DNA of 64,000 nt from contig JAFZKN010000007.1 of NCBI GenBank assembly GCA_017553635.1, forward strand, positions 62,001 through 126,000, in the 5' to 3' direction. The translations under genes were made by a program, and so were the position numbers. Each line of letters begins with the position of its first letter. Within the stretch, counting starts at the first letter, position 1. Positions 42,037 to 50,746 of this stretch are shown in pieces. The notes below the pieces were generated by a model. That model made no database searches, was not told the origin of the DNA, and saw only the letters and a program-made list of their open reading frames with translations. The stretch comes from Treponema sp. GTDB taxonomy: Bacteria > Spirochaetota > Spirochaetia > Treponematales > Treponemataceae.

Positions 42037-44711
42037 TTAACTTCCCAGAATGGCTCATAAGAATAATCATATATTGATTTCCATTGTTCATCAGTTAATC
42101 TGTTTTCGGCAGACTGTAAAAATTCGCAGTATTCCGGAATAAATCCAACCGCAATTCGTTTTCCACCGCATCCGTCATTAAGAACGACATTCATCTTTAT
42201 TACACCGCCGATTCCGACTTCTACACATGTTTGAGTATCATGATCCGTAAAAATATCTGCGATACATGCCATTTTTAAATCATCTTTATTTTGAACATAT
42301 AGTGAATAACCAGGCAATACTGCACTTTTAAGCAAGCCAGGTATTGTCTTAATCCAATTATTTTCTTCCTTTGTAATCGGCCTATCCTGAACTTCTTTTT
42401 TTACAATTTCAACAGCCTTTGAATAAATTATTAAAAGGCAATTAAAGGATTCTTTTCCTTCGTCGTCAAGAAGATTGTATTCTTTTAAAGTAGATTCAAG
42501 TTTTTTTAACGAATCACAGCCTGTTTCCCAGAATTTTAGATTTGGCTCTATACAATTTATCGGAAGAGGTATAGGAAGCGTTCTGAATGTTGGAGAGAGT
42601 TCTCCTCCACCACCCATTTCTCCATAACTTTGCTTTACATATAAAATCGTATCATGACGAAGTTCTGCCCATGTTGAATGAGAAGAAATAAGTGCCTTTA
42701 CATTCCACAAAGGGGTTTCGGTAAAATAAAAGCCTGCTCCCTGTTCAAACGAAGTCTGTGACCGTACCTGATTTAAAACTGTATTATAATAGTTTTTTGT
42801 CCAGAAAGAAGAATCAAACTCATTAAAGGATTTTTCCAATTCATTAAGTGCAGAAACTAATTTTTGACCACCCTTGTACTTATCGTCCAGACATGTGTGA
42901 GGCCAGACAAAATTCTTATAATCATTAAGTGAAAGAAGTTTATCTGCAGATTTAGAGCCAAAAGCTTTCATAACATCAAGCCCACGAACCAGAGTACGGC
43001 CTTTAATTCGAGGTGCACTGGCTTTATGATGAATTAATGAATCATATGTAAATCTCTGACCTAAAAATTTCCATCCCATAGGTTGGGTTAATACAGGGTG
43101 ACCTTCTTCATCTTCGCTTACTTCTGAAGGTCCAAATATTACAGTATTACCGCTTATTTCGGGATTCCTAAGCTTTTCGTGACATAGTTTTATAAAAATT
43201 ATAAGATTATTTTCATCAGAAACCCATCCCGTAAAATCATCAACTTTTTGTTCTTCCCATAACGGCAAAATATCATTAAAAGATAAATCATCTGAATCAC
43301 CGATAAGCGCAGTTATAGGATTAAATACTTCTTCCCATTCTGAATAAAGCTGTGGATTTTTCTTTACGGTGTCTATTATAAATAATGCTGCAGGCATCAT
43401 TTTTCGCATTTCTTCATTTGTTATTTCATTTATTTCATCATAATCGATTATAAAATTAATTCTTCCAAACCACATACTGGCTTTAAAATAACTTTCAAGC
43501 GCAGGGGTTTTAGTATAATGCCCTCTCGGTTCATATTGATTAAACTGTTCAACGCTTTCAAAAAGCATCGATTTTTCACCAGAAGCTTTTTCTATCTGAT
43601 AAAAATCAGAAATAACTTCAGAAGGATATTCTTTTAGAATCTGGTCATATTCTTTAATCTTATGATATTCTCCATTTTTATCCGGCTGAGGTGCAAGACG
43701 AAGAATAAGCTCTGCAACTTTAAAATAATTTACTGCACGCTTTTTTACATCTGGAGGAACATCTGTCTGCTGCTCAAGGGTTTTTATGTATAATCCTGTT
43801 AAATCACGAATTCGCGGAATAAAAAACTGTTCTTCGATTCTTTGAAGCAGACTGTCAAAAACTTTGTGCTGGGCATGAGATACAAGGTCTGTCGTAATAA
43901 AAAGTGGTGTCATTTTATCCTGTTGACGATAACTGTCTATTAAATCATCACATTCCAGTATTGACGGTTCATAATGTGAAAAAGCAATTTTATATTCATT
44001 TAAAGACTTAAGGATATCTTCCCTTTGAATTTCAGTATCACCTTCATAGGGATAAAATTCATTAAGAAAGCCGTTATTTAAAAGGAGTTTTGAATAAAGT
44101 GCATTCTTCATACTATTTTCCACAATTTGATAATTGGAATTATGCAGATCGGCTCCAAACACATAACCGCTTTTATCACCATACTGTACTTTATAAAAAT
44201 AATTATAATTGTCCTGAAAATAAATAAGTCCCGAATAGTTATCGATTTTTTCATCATTAGGTCCAATTATTTTTGATGCCTTAGGATCGGCTTTTAAAAG
44301 AGTTCCTATAGGAATACTCTCACCCTTTATATCATCTGAAACAAGTGAATATGTTAGACCATCCTTATTAAGAACAAAGCAGTCTTCACTATAAAGTTCA
44401 CATTTATTACTTGCTACAAGATACAACGTGTCATCATAAGCCAAATCAGTAAATTCCATCTTATCATTTAAATACATTTTGTGAGCCGTATTAACAGGTT
44501 TTCCGTTATTTTCTAAATTAAGACAATCATAAAATGAAAAATCAAGTTTTTCCCGGATATTTGAAGAAACACCTGGTATTTTTAAAGAATCTGTGTTTAA
44601 TTTTACTTTCCCTGGTATTGAGGAGTTTGTTTTACCGTAACTTTGTTTTTTTGATTTACATCCTGATACCAGTATCAGAGCAACAACGACAAACAACAGA
44701 CTTTTTTTCAT
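42015..44711 (-). CDS. DUF3160-domain lipoprotein
   Basis: An 898-residue protein with lipobox LILVSGC (Cys ~18). Residues ~45-190 form a beta-rich N-terminal region that could be SH3-like (DTLYLVASNKCELYSEDCF, FYKVQYGDKSGYVFGADL). From ~215 it matches DUF3160: FSHYEPSILECDDLIDSYRQQDKMTPLFITTDLVSHAQHKVFDSLLQRIEEQFFIPRI, then long helical segments and SSHSTWAELRHDTILYVKQSYGEMGGGGE. The function of DUF3160 is unknown; its location would be periplasmic or on the surface. It is coupled to the Memo-like lipoprotein gene, hinting at a joint role. Confidence 0.82.
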   Translation of the reverse strand: MKKSLLFVVVALILVSGCKSKKQSYGKTNSSIPGKVKLNTDSLKIPGVSSNIREKLDFSFYDCLNLENNGKPVNTAHKMYLNDKMEFTDLAYDDTLYLVASNKCELYSEDCFVLNKDGLTYSLVSDDIKGESIPIGTLLKADPKASKIIGPNDEKIDNYSGLIYFQDNYNYFYKVQYGDKSGYVFGADLHNSNYQIVENSMKNALYSKLLLNNGFLNEFYPYEGDTEIQREDILKSLNEYKIAFSHYEPSILECDDLIDSYRQQDKMTPLFITTDLVSHAQHKVFDSLLQRIEEQFFIPRIRDLTGLYIKTLEQQTDVPPDVKKRAVNYFKVAELILRLAPQPDKNGEYHKIKEYDQILKEYPSEVISDFYQIEKASGEKSMLFESVEQFNQYEPRGHYTKTPALESYFKASMWFGRINFIIDYDEINEITNEEMRKMMPAALFIIDTVKKNPQLYSEWEEVFNPITALIGDSDDLSFNDILPLWEEQKVDDFTGWVSDENNLIIFIKLCHEKLRNPEISGNTVIFGPSEVSEDEEGHPVLTQPMGWKFLGQRFTYDSLIHHKASAPRIKGRTLVRGLDVMKAFGSKSADKLLSLNDYKNFVWPHTCLDDKYKGGQKLVSALNELEKSFNEFDSSFWTKNYYNTVLNQVRSQTSFEQGAGFYFTETPLWNVKALISSHSTWAELRHDTILYVKQSYGEMGGGGELSPTFRTLPIPLPINCIEPNLKFWETGCDSLKKLESTLKEYNLLDDEGKESFNCLLIIYSKAVEIVKKEVQDRPITKEENNWIKTIPGLLKSAVLPGYSLYVQNKDDLKMACIADIFTDHDTQTCVEVGIGGVIKMNVVLNDGCGGKRIAVGFIPEYCEFLQSAENRLTDEQWKSIYDYSYEPFWEVKCILPEF

Positions 44712-44783
44712 ACTTCTTAGCTCCGTATCGTTTATTTATATAAAATGAGAAAAATATATAATGTCAGATATTATTGTGTATTA

Positions 44784-46388
44784 TTAAATGATCTTTTTAA
44801 ACTTCTTTTCTAAATCTTTTATGAGCTTGTACTCGAATGAATCAACGAGTGCAAGCCATGAAGCTTCTACAAGGTCGCAGCTTACGCCGACTGTTGTCCA
44901 GCTTTCATTTCCGTCTGATGATTCAATTAATACACGGACGCGGCTGGCTGTCGCACTCTTTCCATCGAGAACTCTTACTTTAAAGTCTGTTAATTTAAAC
45001 TGTGAAACTGCAGGATAGAATCTTTCTAGTCCATGGCGTAATGCAATATCGAGGGCGTTTACAGGACCTGCTCCTTCTCCGGCAGTAACTTCTATCTGTC
45101 CGTCAACTTCTACTTTAACCTGTGCACATGCACATACACCTTCTTCAGGACGTGGATTAACAGAATTAATCTGATAATAATGAAGGTTAAAGAACGGCTG
45201 GTATTTTCCGATGATTTTTCGTACGAGAAGCTCAAAGCTTCCGTCTGCACCTTCAAACTGGTAGCCTTCAAATTCAAGCTGCTTAACTTTTTTCATTATT
45301 TCTGCAACAACCGGATCATCTTTTTCGATAGAAGAATCAAACTTCTTAATCTTTTCGATAATCATGCTGCGGCCTGCAACTTCGCTCATTAAGAATACGC
45401 GTTCGTTTCCTACTGCTTCAGGTTCAATGTGTTCATAAGCATACGGATTTTTTAAAACTGCATCGATGTGCATTCCTGCTTTGTGTGCAAACGCATTTGC
45501 TCCGACATAAGGAAGTCCTGCATCAAGATGAAGGTTTGATATTTCTGCAATCTTTTTTACTGCAGGTGTAAGCATCTTTAAATTGTCCTGTGGAATACAG
45601 TTATATCCCATCTTAAGCTGAAGGTTTGCAATTATCGTCGAAAGATTTGCATTACCGGTTCTTTCTCCGATTCCGAGTAAACATCCCTGAACATGACGCG
45701 CACCAGAATCTACTGCCATAAGTGTATTGGCAACTGCAAGCCCAGAGTCGTTGTGTGTGTGAATTCCGATTATAGCTCTGTCACCAAAAAGCTTTACGAT
45801 GTCTTCTGTAATTTTGCGGCATTCGTCTAAAACACATCCGCCTTTTGTTTCGCACAAAGTTAAAACAGAAGCACCGCCGTCTAAAGCAGCTTCGAGAGTT
45901 TTAATTGCATATTCTTTATTCTTTACATAAGCTGTAAAAAAATGTTCTGCATCATAAATTACGTTGCGTCCGTTTTTCTTTAAGAACGCTGCTGTGTCGT
46001 TAATCATCTCAAGATTTTCTTCGAGAGTTGTACGGATAATGTCTGTTACCTGAAAGTCCCAGCTCTTTCCAAAGAAAACAACATCTTCTGTTTCCGCTGC
46101 AAGAAGGCTCTGCAAATTTGTGTCTTCGATACACTGCATTCCTTTTCTTCTGGTTGAACCGAAAGCACAGAGTTTTGTATTTTTGAGATTAAGCCTTTTT
46201 ACCTGCTGAAAAAATTCCATGTCTTTTGGATTACTTCCAGGATTTCCGGCTTCTACATATTTAACGCCAAGCTCATCAAGAGTTTCTACAATATGAATTT
46301 TATCCTGAATTGAAAAGCTGATTCCTTCTCCCTGTGCTCCGTCGCGCAAAGTTGAATCGAGTATATCAATTGTTTTTGTGTCATTCAT
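44784..46388 (-). CDS. cimA: (R)-citramalate synthase
   Basis: A 534-residue enzyme. The DRE-TIM barrel has DSTLRDGAQGEGISFS, the metal-binding HTHNDSGLAVANTLMAVDSGARHVQG and GIGERTGNANLSTI. A LeuA-type dimer/regulatory domain covers the last ~130 residues (EVTAGEGAGPVNALDIALR). Length and motifs fit CimA (pyruvate + acetyl-CoA to citramalate) rather than isopropylmalate or homocitrate synthase. With ilvC at 58 kb it points to isoleucine synthesis via citramalate. CAGGAG precedes the ATG. Confidence 0.88.
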   Translation of the reverse strand: MNDTKTIDILDSTLRDGAQGEGISFSIQDKIHIVETLDELGVKYVEAGNPGSNPKDMEFFQQVKRLNLKNTKLCAFGSTRRKGMQCIEDTNLQSLLAAETEDVVFFGKSWDFQVTDIIRTTLEENLEMINDTAAFLKKNGRNVIYDAEHFFTAYVKNKEYAIKTLEAALDGGASVLTLCETKGGCVLDECRKITEDIVKLFGDRAIIGIHTHNDSGLAVANTLMAVDSGARHVQGCLLGIGERTGNANLSTIIANLQLKMGYNCIPQDNLKMLTPAVKKIAEISNLHLDAGLPYVGANAFAHKAGMHIDAVLKNPYAYEHIEPEAVGNERVFLMSEVAGRSMIIEKIKKFDSSIEKDDPVVAEIMKKVKQLEFEGYQFEGADGSFELLVRKIIGKYQPFFNLHYYQINSVNPRPEEGVCACAQVKVEVDGQIEVTAGEGAGPVNALDIALRHGLERFYPAVSQFKLTDFKVRVLDGKSATASRVRVLIESSDGNESWTTVGVSCDLVEASWLALVDSFEYKLIKDLEKKFKKII

Positions 46389-46475
46389 AGCAGACTCCTG
46401 TAAATAATTGTTAAAATTATGAAGTAAAATTGAGGTTTATTCAATACTATTCAACTAAGACTTTAAGCTATAATA

Positions 46476-46504
46476 TTGTAGATAAATGCAAATAGTGGTA
46501 TAAT
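46476..46504 (+). promoter_or_regulatory. Promoter of the permuted binding-protein gene
   Basis: TTGTAG (46476-46481), a 17-bp spacer and TATAAT (46499-46504). The expected start point near 46511 leaves a short leader containing AGGAG (46529-46533). Confidence 0.6.
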
Positions 46505-46538
46505 TAACAGTAATTTCAATAAAGTCCAGGAGATGAAA

Positions 46539-47315
46539 ATGAAAAAAATCACTTTAATTGCAAGTGCAGTTCTGGCTCTTAGTCTTACTGCCTGTGGAAA
46601 ATCAAAAGTAATTATCAACGGTGCCGCTGATCTCGAAGGAAAAAAGATTGGCGTTCAGGCAGGCACTACCGGAGAAATGTGGGTTAACGATAATGTAAAG
46701 GAAAAAGAAGTTCTCCCATTCAAAACCGGAATTGATGCTGCTCTTTCATTAAAGGCAGGTGGCCTTGATGCAGTTGTTCTCGATGAACTTCCTGCAAAAG
46801 AAATCGTAAGCCGCCACCCGGAACTTATGATTATCAGAGACAAAGTATTCTCAGACAATAAAGAAGAATATGCTATTGCCGTTAAAAAAGGTAACAAAGA
46901 TCTTTTAAATTCAATCAATAATACAATTGAAACAATGAAAGCAAACGGCGATTATGATAAGCTTATCCAGGCATTTATGCCGGCTGACGGAAACATTAAA
47001 GTTCCAGAATCGATTTTTATCAATTCAACAAAATCAATCAAACTCGGAACAAACGCTCAGTTCCCTCCATTCGAATACATCCCTGAAAAAGATGTTGTCG
47101 GATTTGATATTTCAATGGGTGAAAACATTGCGAAAAATTACGGTGCAAAACTTCAGGTAATTGATATGTCATTCGAAAGCCTTATCAATGCACTTGATTC
47201 TGGAATCATCGACTTTATCGCAGCCGGTATGTCTGTAACAGAGGAAAGAAAAAAGAATGTTGATTTCTCTGTTCCATATTACCAGTCAGAACAGGTTATA
47301 ATTATCAGAAAATAA
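46539..47315 (+). CDS. Circularly permuted amino-acid-binding lipoprotein of an ABC transporter
   Basis: A 258-residue protein with lipobox LSLTAC (Cys19). The solute-binding family 3 halves are in reversed order. First comes the part that is normally C-terminal: LEGKKIGVQAGTTGEMWV, GGLDAVVLDELPAKE, YAIAVKKGNKDLLNSIN, TMKANGDYDKLIQAFMP (~24-148). Then comes the part that is normally N-terminal: IKLGTNAQFPPFEY, VVGFDISMGENIAK, MSFESLINALDSGIIDFIAAGMSVTEERKKNVDFSVPYY, ending at QVIIIRK (~167-258). The binding protein at 57.1-57.9 kb shows the normal order. ATG at 46539 fits AGGAG (seven-base gap earlier in this leader) better than the ATG at 46533. Confidence 0.88.
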   Translation: MKKITLIASAVLALSLTACGKSKVIINGAADLEGKKIGVQAGTTGEMWVNDNVKEKEVLPFKTGIDAALSLKAGGLDAVVLDELPAKEIVSRHPELMIIRDKVFSDNKEEYAIAVKKGNKDLLNSINNTIETMKANGDYDKLIQAFMPADGNIKVPESIFINSTKSIKLGTNAQFPPFEYIPEKDVVGFDISMGENIAKNYGAKLQVIDMSFESLINALDSGIIDFIAAGMSVTEERKKNVDFSVPYYQSEQVIIIRK

Positions 47316-47334
47316 ATTTTACTTGGGGTTATTC

Positions 47335-48006
47335 GTGTTTCAATCGTTTTATGACACCATTATTTCCGGTCAACGCTGGATGTTAATTGTAAGAGGTTTG
47401 GGAACCACTCTTTTAATATCTTTATGTGCAATTATAATCGGAACTATTCTTGGTTCACTCATTGCAATCATGAAAATCTCAGGAATAAAACCGCTTCAGA
47501 TTATCGGTGAAGCATATACAACTGTGTTGCGAGGGATTCCTCTTGCAACACAGCTTATGATTTTTTATTTCGTTGTATTTGTCCCAATCGGGGTAACAAA
47601 TAATCTTTTAGTTGCTATTATCGCATATGGGATAAACTCCGGTGCTTACTGCGCAGAAATATTCCGGGCAGGAATTCAATCAATAGATCCCGGACAGACA
47701 GAAGCCGGACGTTCTTTAGGCCTTTCAAAAGCCCAAACTCTTTTACACATTATTTTTCCCCAGGCAATCAAAGCCGTTCTCCCTACTTATGCAAGTGAAT
47801 ACATTGTTTTGATAAAAGAAACTTCAGTTGCTTCTTTTATTGCTGTAATGGATTTGACAAATGCCGGAGATAAAATACGAAATGCAACTTATAACGCATG
47901 GATTCCACTTTTGTCATGTGCAGCAATTTATCTTATTCTTACCTGTGGTTTAACAAAACTCTTCTCTATTGCAGAAAAAAGACTTGCTAAAAGTAATGCA
48001 AGATAA
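47335..48006 (+). CDS. Amino-acid ABC transporter permease
   Basis: About 223 residues with five membrane helices. It has the HisM/GlnP pattern: TTVLRGIPLATQLMIFYFVVF, YGINSGAYCAEIFRAGIQSIDPGQTEAGRSLGLSKAQTLLHIIFPQAIKAVLPTYASEYIVLIKETSVAS, containing the EAA loop that docks the ATPase. A GTG start at 47335 has GGGG six bases upstream; a TTG at 47323 is the alternative. It follows the binding-protein gene by 19 bp. No ATPase gene follows; the convergent next gene is unrelated. Confidence 0.9.
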   Translation: MFQSFYDTIISGQRWMLIVRGLGTTLLISLCAIIIGTILGSLIAIMKISGIKPLQIIGEAYTTVLRGIPLATQLMIFYFVVFVPIGVTNNLLVAIIAYGINSGAYCAEIFRAGIQSIDPGQTEAGRSLGLSKAQTLLHIIFPQAIKAVLPTYASEYIVLIKETSVASFIAVMDLTNAGDKIRNATYNAWIPLLSCAAIYLILTCGLTKLFSIAEKRLAKSNAR

Positions 48007-48102
48007 ATAAGATCAAAAAAAAAGACCGCAGTCTCGAAACGCGTTAAGCATTTACAAAACCGCAGTCTTATGTCTATTTTACAACTCTCCTTAAAAAAGG
48101 AA

Positions 48103-48756
48103 TCAGTTAGTTGTACAGATTGCAAACCCCTTAAAAATAGGAGCGATAAAATCTTTCGCACGGTCAATAATTGAATTAACAGATTCTGAAACAAAAGTTT
48201 TTTTAGCTTTAGAAGTCATTTCTACAAATGCTTTCTGCGTTAAAACCTGTTTTGTAAGTCCACCATGTTCTGTTGCATCAAACATGATTACAGCATTGTC
48301 CTTTTCTGAAACCTGTGTAATTGAATTTTTTACCTGGCGTGAAACCTGTTTTAAAATTCTGTTGTCATCGATTGCAATAATTGTTGTATCTTCTGCGCTA
48401 AGCACAGGTCCAAGCTTATAATCGCTTACAAAAACTGCATCAGGTTTTTCCTGTTCCAGGATTTCTTTAATCTGATTTTCTGTAAAATTATAATCTAGAA
48501 GAACTGCTACAGCTCCCATTTTTGTGATTGCAAGAAAACTTTCTACACACTGAGGACTTTTATCCATAAAAAGAGCAACCTTGCTGCTTTTTGTAATTCC
48601 CTGTTCTTTAAGTGCACGGCATGTAAGTGAAACATCCCACATCATGTCGTCATATGAAATTTTATTGCCATTTTTAAGAAGCATGGCAGGTTTTAATGCA
48701 AATTTTTTAGAAACGGCTGTAAGGAGTGCCGGAATCGTATTAATAACATTTCTCAT
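48103..48756 (-). CDS. Truncated, degenerate AMP-binding (acyl-CoA synthetase-like) protein
   Basis: A 217-residue protein matching only the N-terminal third of AMP-forming synthetases: KPAMLLKNGNKISYDDMMWDV, KVALFMDKSPQCVESFLAITKMGAVAVLLDYNFTENQI, KPDAVFVSDYK. Where the P-loop (TSGTTGxPKG) should follow NAVIMF, the sequence reads DATEHGGLTKQVLTQ, so nucleotide binding is probably lost. The frame is then ended by a short unrelated tail. It is either a decaying remnant or a repurposed non-catalytic domain. It lies upstream of no related gene and is convergent with the ABC permease. Confidence 0.7.
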   Translation of the reverse strand: MRNVINTIPALLTAVSKKFALKPAMLLKNGNKISYDDMMWDVSLTCRALKEQGITKSSKVALFMDKSPQCVESFLAITKMGAVAVLLDYNFTENQIKEILEQEKPDAVFVSDYKLGPVLSAEDTTIIAIDDNRILKQVSRQVKNSITQVSEKDNAVIMFDATEHGGLTKQVLTQKAFVEMTSKAKKTFVSESVNSIIDRAKDFIAPIFKGFAICTTN

Positions 48757-48861
48757 AAAAATACCTCGTTCTATAGAGTATGCGGAACAGAATCTAATCC
48801 TTTGTGTTCCTCTTATACTAATTAGACAAGGTTTTTAGGGAAAAGTTGCAGAATTTGCATG

Positions 48862-48899
48862 AAAAAGGCCTTTAAAAGAGTACTTTTAAAGGCCTTTTT
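48862..48899. terminator. Strong bidirectional terminator after hydA
   Basis: A 17-bp perfect stem, AAAAAGGCCTTTAAAAG (48862-48878) with its complement (48883-48899), around an AGTA loop. It follows the smaller hairpin at 48916-48942. Confidence 0.9.
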
Positions 48900-48915
48900 T
48901 AGTATTTCTACTGGT

Positions 48916-48942
48916 AAAGGCTGCAGAAACTCCACAGCCTTT
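48916..48942 (-). terminator. Hairpin directly after hydA
   Basis: AAAGGCTG (48916-48923) pairs with CAGCCTTT (48935-48942); an 11-base loop. It has only a short T-tail on the minus strand and forms a tandem pair with the stronger terminator at 48862. Confidence 0.6.
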
Positions 48943-48963
48943 TGTGTTTACATTTTTAGAAAA

Positions 48964-50721
48964 TTAGTCCTTGTAGAGGTCGCGTTTTGTATATGTTGTA
49001 TGCAAAAGGTGATGCGATTTTTCTCCAAGTGGTTTTCCAAGGAAGTCCTTGTAAATCTTAGCGATTTCAGGGTTTTTGTGTGACTGGCGGAGCTTGCATT
49101 TTGTGTCATCTTTGTAGAGTGCATTTGCTCTCTTCTTTCTGATGTCGTCTGTTGCTCCATAAGGCTGACCACCACCTGCAACACATCCACCACGGCAAGC
49201 CATAACTTCGATAAAGTGCCAAGATGGTTCTTTACCTTCTTTAAGTTCCTGTCTTACCTGCTTAATTACTGCGTCAACATTGCCCATCTGGTGAACAATA
49301 GCGATGCGTACCTTTAAGTCTTTGTTAATCTTAACTTCTGCAGTCTTAACATCTTTAAGTCCGCGAGCCGGTTTGTAATCTACAGGCTTCATTTCTTTAC
49401 CTGTAAGAACAGCATATGCTGTACGAACAGCGGCTTCCATTACACCACCAGTTGCACCGAAGATTGTACCTGCACCTGTGTAAGCACCCATGATTGAATC
49501 TGCTTTATCTTCCGGGAGATTAGCAAAGTCAATTCCTGCTTCACGGATAAGTTTTGCAAGCTCGCGTGTTGTAAGAACCATATCATAGTCCTGAGCACCG
49601 CTTGACTTCATGTTCTTATCTCTTGTACTTTCATAAAGTTTTGCAGTACAAGGCATTACAGATACGTTAAAGATGTTCTTTGCTTTTACTTTGATAGAAT
49701 CTGCAAAGTAAGTTTTTGTCATAGCTCCTTCCATCTGCTGCGGAGATTTTGCAGTAGAAAGGTGTGGAAGCATATCTGGATAATTCTTTTCGCAGTAGTC
49801 TACCCAACCTGGACAGCATGAAGTAAACATTGGAAGTTTTCCGCCCTTCTTGATGCGTTCAATAAGTTCGTTTCCTTCTTCCATGATTGTAAGGTCAGCT
49901 GCAAAGTTTGTATCGAATACATATTTAAATCCAAGTGCGCGTAATGCAGCATAGATTTTTCCTGTTGTAAGAGTTCCAGAAGCAAATCCAAATTCTTCAC
50001 CGATTGCAGCGCGAACAGCTGGAGCGATAGATACAACTGATGTCAAAGCAGGATCAGCAAGTTTTGTAAATACATCGTTGATTGGGTTGCTGAATGTAAT
50101 TGCTCCAACTGGACAGTGAACAGCACACTGACCGCAGTGGATACATGGTGAGTGAGCCATATCAACACCTGCAACAGGTCCGATCATAGTCTTGTCACCG
50201 CGTCCATTGTATTCGAGTGCGTGAACGTTCTGAACGTTCTGACAAACTTCTACACAGCGTCCACAGTTGATACACTTGTTGCGGTCGAGAACGATTTCTG
50301 CATAAGAATCGTCAACCGGCTGGTTCTTAAGGATTTCCTTAAAACGAATCTGGCGAAGACCAAATTCACATGCGAGCTTCTGCAATTCGCAGTTCTGGTT
50401 TCTTGAACATTTGAGACAGTCCTGCGGGTGATTAGAAAGAATCAATTCAAGAACTGTGCGGCGTGCTTTTCTAAGTTCAGCATCGTCTGTAACAATGTTC
50501 ATTCCAGGTGTAACTGTTGTACAGCATGCACGAGCCATGCGGGCACGACCTGTGCGTGGGTCAACATTCTTAATTACACACAAACCACAAGATGCCCATG
50601 GTTTAAGGTCTGGGCTGTGGCACAATGTAGGGATTTTCATTCCCATTGATTTTGCTGCAGCAAGGATAGTTGTTCCTTCTTTTACAGAAACTTCTTTGCC
50701 ATTTATAGTTAATGTTACCAT
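48964..50721 (-). CDS. hydA: [FeFe]-hydrogenase catalytic subunit (bifurcating, HydA/HndD)
   Basis: A 585-residue protein. The N-terminal 2Fe-2S domain has CHSPDLKPWASCGLC; a HxxxCxxCxxxxxC-type cluster lies in NHPQDCLKCSRNQNCEL; two 4Fe-4S clusters lie in CINCGRCVEVCQ and CIHCGQCAVHC. The H-cluster motifs are all present: TSCCPGWV, MPCTAKLYE and MACRGGCVAGGGQP. A short small-subunit-like tail follows. With the HydB and HydC subunits encoded upstream it forms the NADH/ferredoxin-dependent electron-bifurcating or confurcating hydrogenase that disposes of electrons as H2 in fermenters. Confidence 0.95.
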   Translation of the reverse strand: MVTLTINGKEVSVKEGTTILAAAKSMGMKIPTLCHSPDLKPWASCGLCVIKNVDPRTGRARMARACCTTVTPGMNIVTDDAELRKARRTVLELILSNHPQDCLKCSRNQNCELQKLACEFGLRQIRFKEILKNQPVDDSYAEIVLDRNKCINCGRCVEVCQNVQNVHALEYNGRGDKTMIGPVAGVDMAHSPCIHCGQCAVHCPVGAITFSNPINDVFTKLADPALTSVVSIAPAVRAAIGEEFGFASGTLTTGKIYAALRALGFKYVFDTNFAADLTIMEEGNELIERIKKGGKLPMFTSCCPGWVDYCEKNYPDMLPHLSTAKSPQQMEGAMTKTYFADSIKVKAKNIFNVSVMPCTAKLYESTRDKNMKSSGAQDYDMVLTTRELAKLIREAGIDFANLPEDKADSIMGAYTGAGTIFGATGGVMEAAVRTAYAVLTGKEMKPVDYKPARGLKDVKTAEVKINKDLKVRIAIVHQMGNVDAVIKQVRQELKEGKEPSWHFIEVMACRGGCVAGGGQPYGATDDIRKKRANALYKDDTKCKLRQSHKNPEIAKIYKDFLGKPLGEKSHHLLHTTYTKRDLYKD

Positions 50722-50746
50722 TGTATTCTCCTAAAATCCTCAAACC

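Noticed and set aside
48021..48066. Direct repeat ACCGCAGTCT, first taken for a terminator
   Set aside because: The two copies are direct, not inverted, so they do not form a stem; only a 4-bp hairpin with a T-run is possible.
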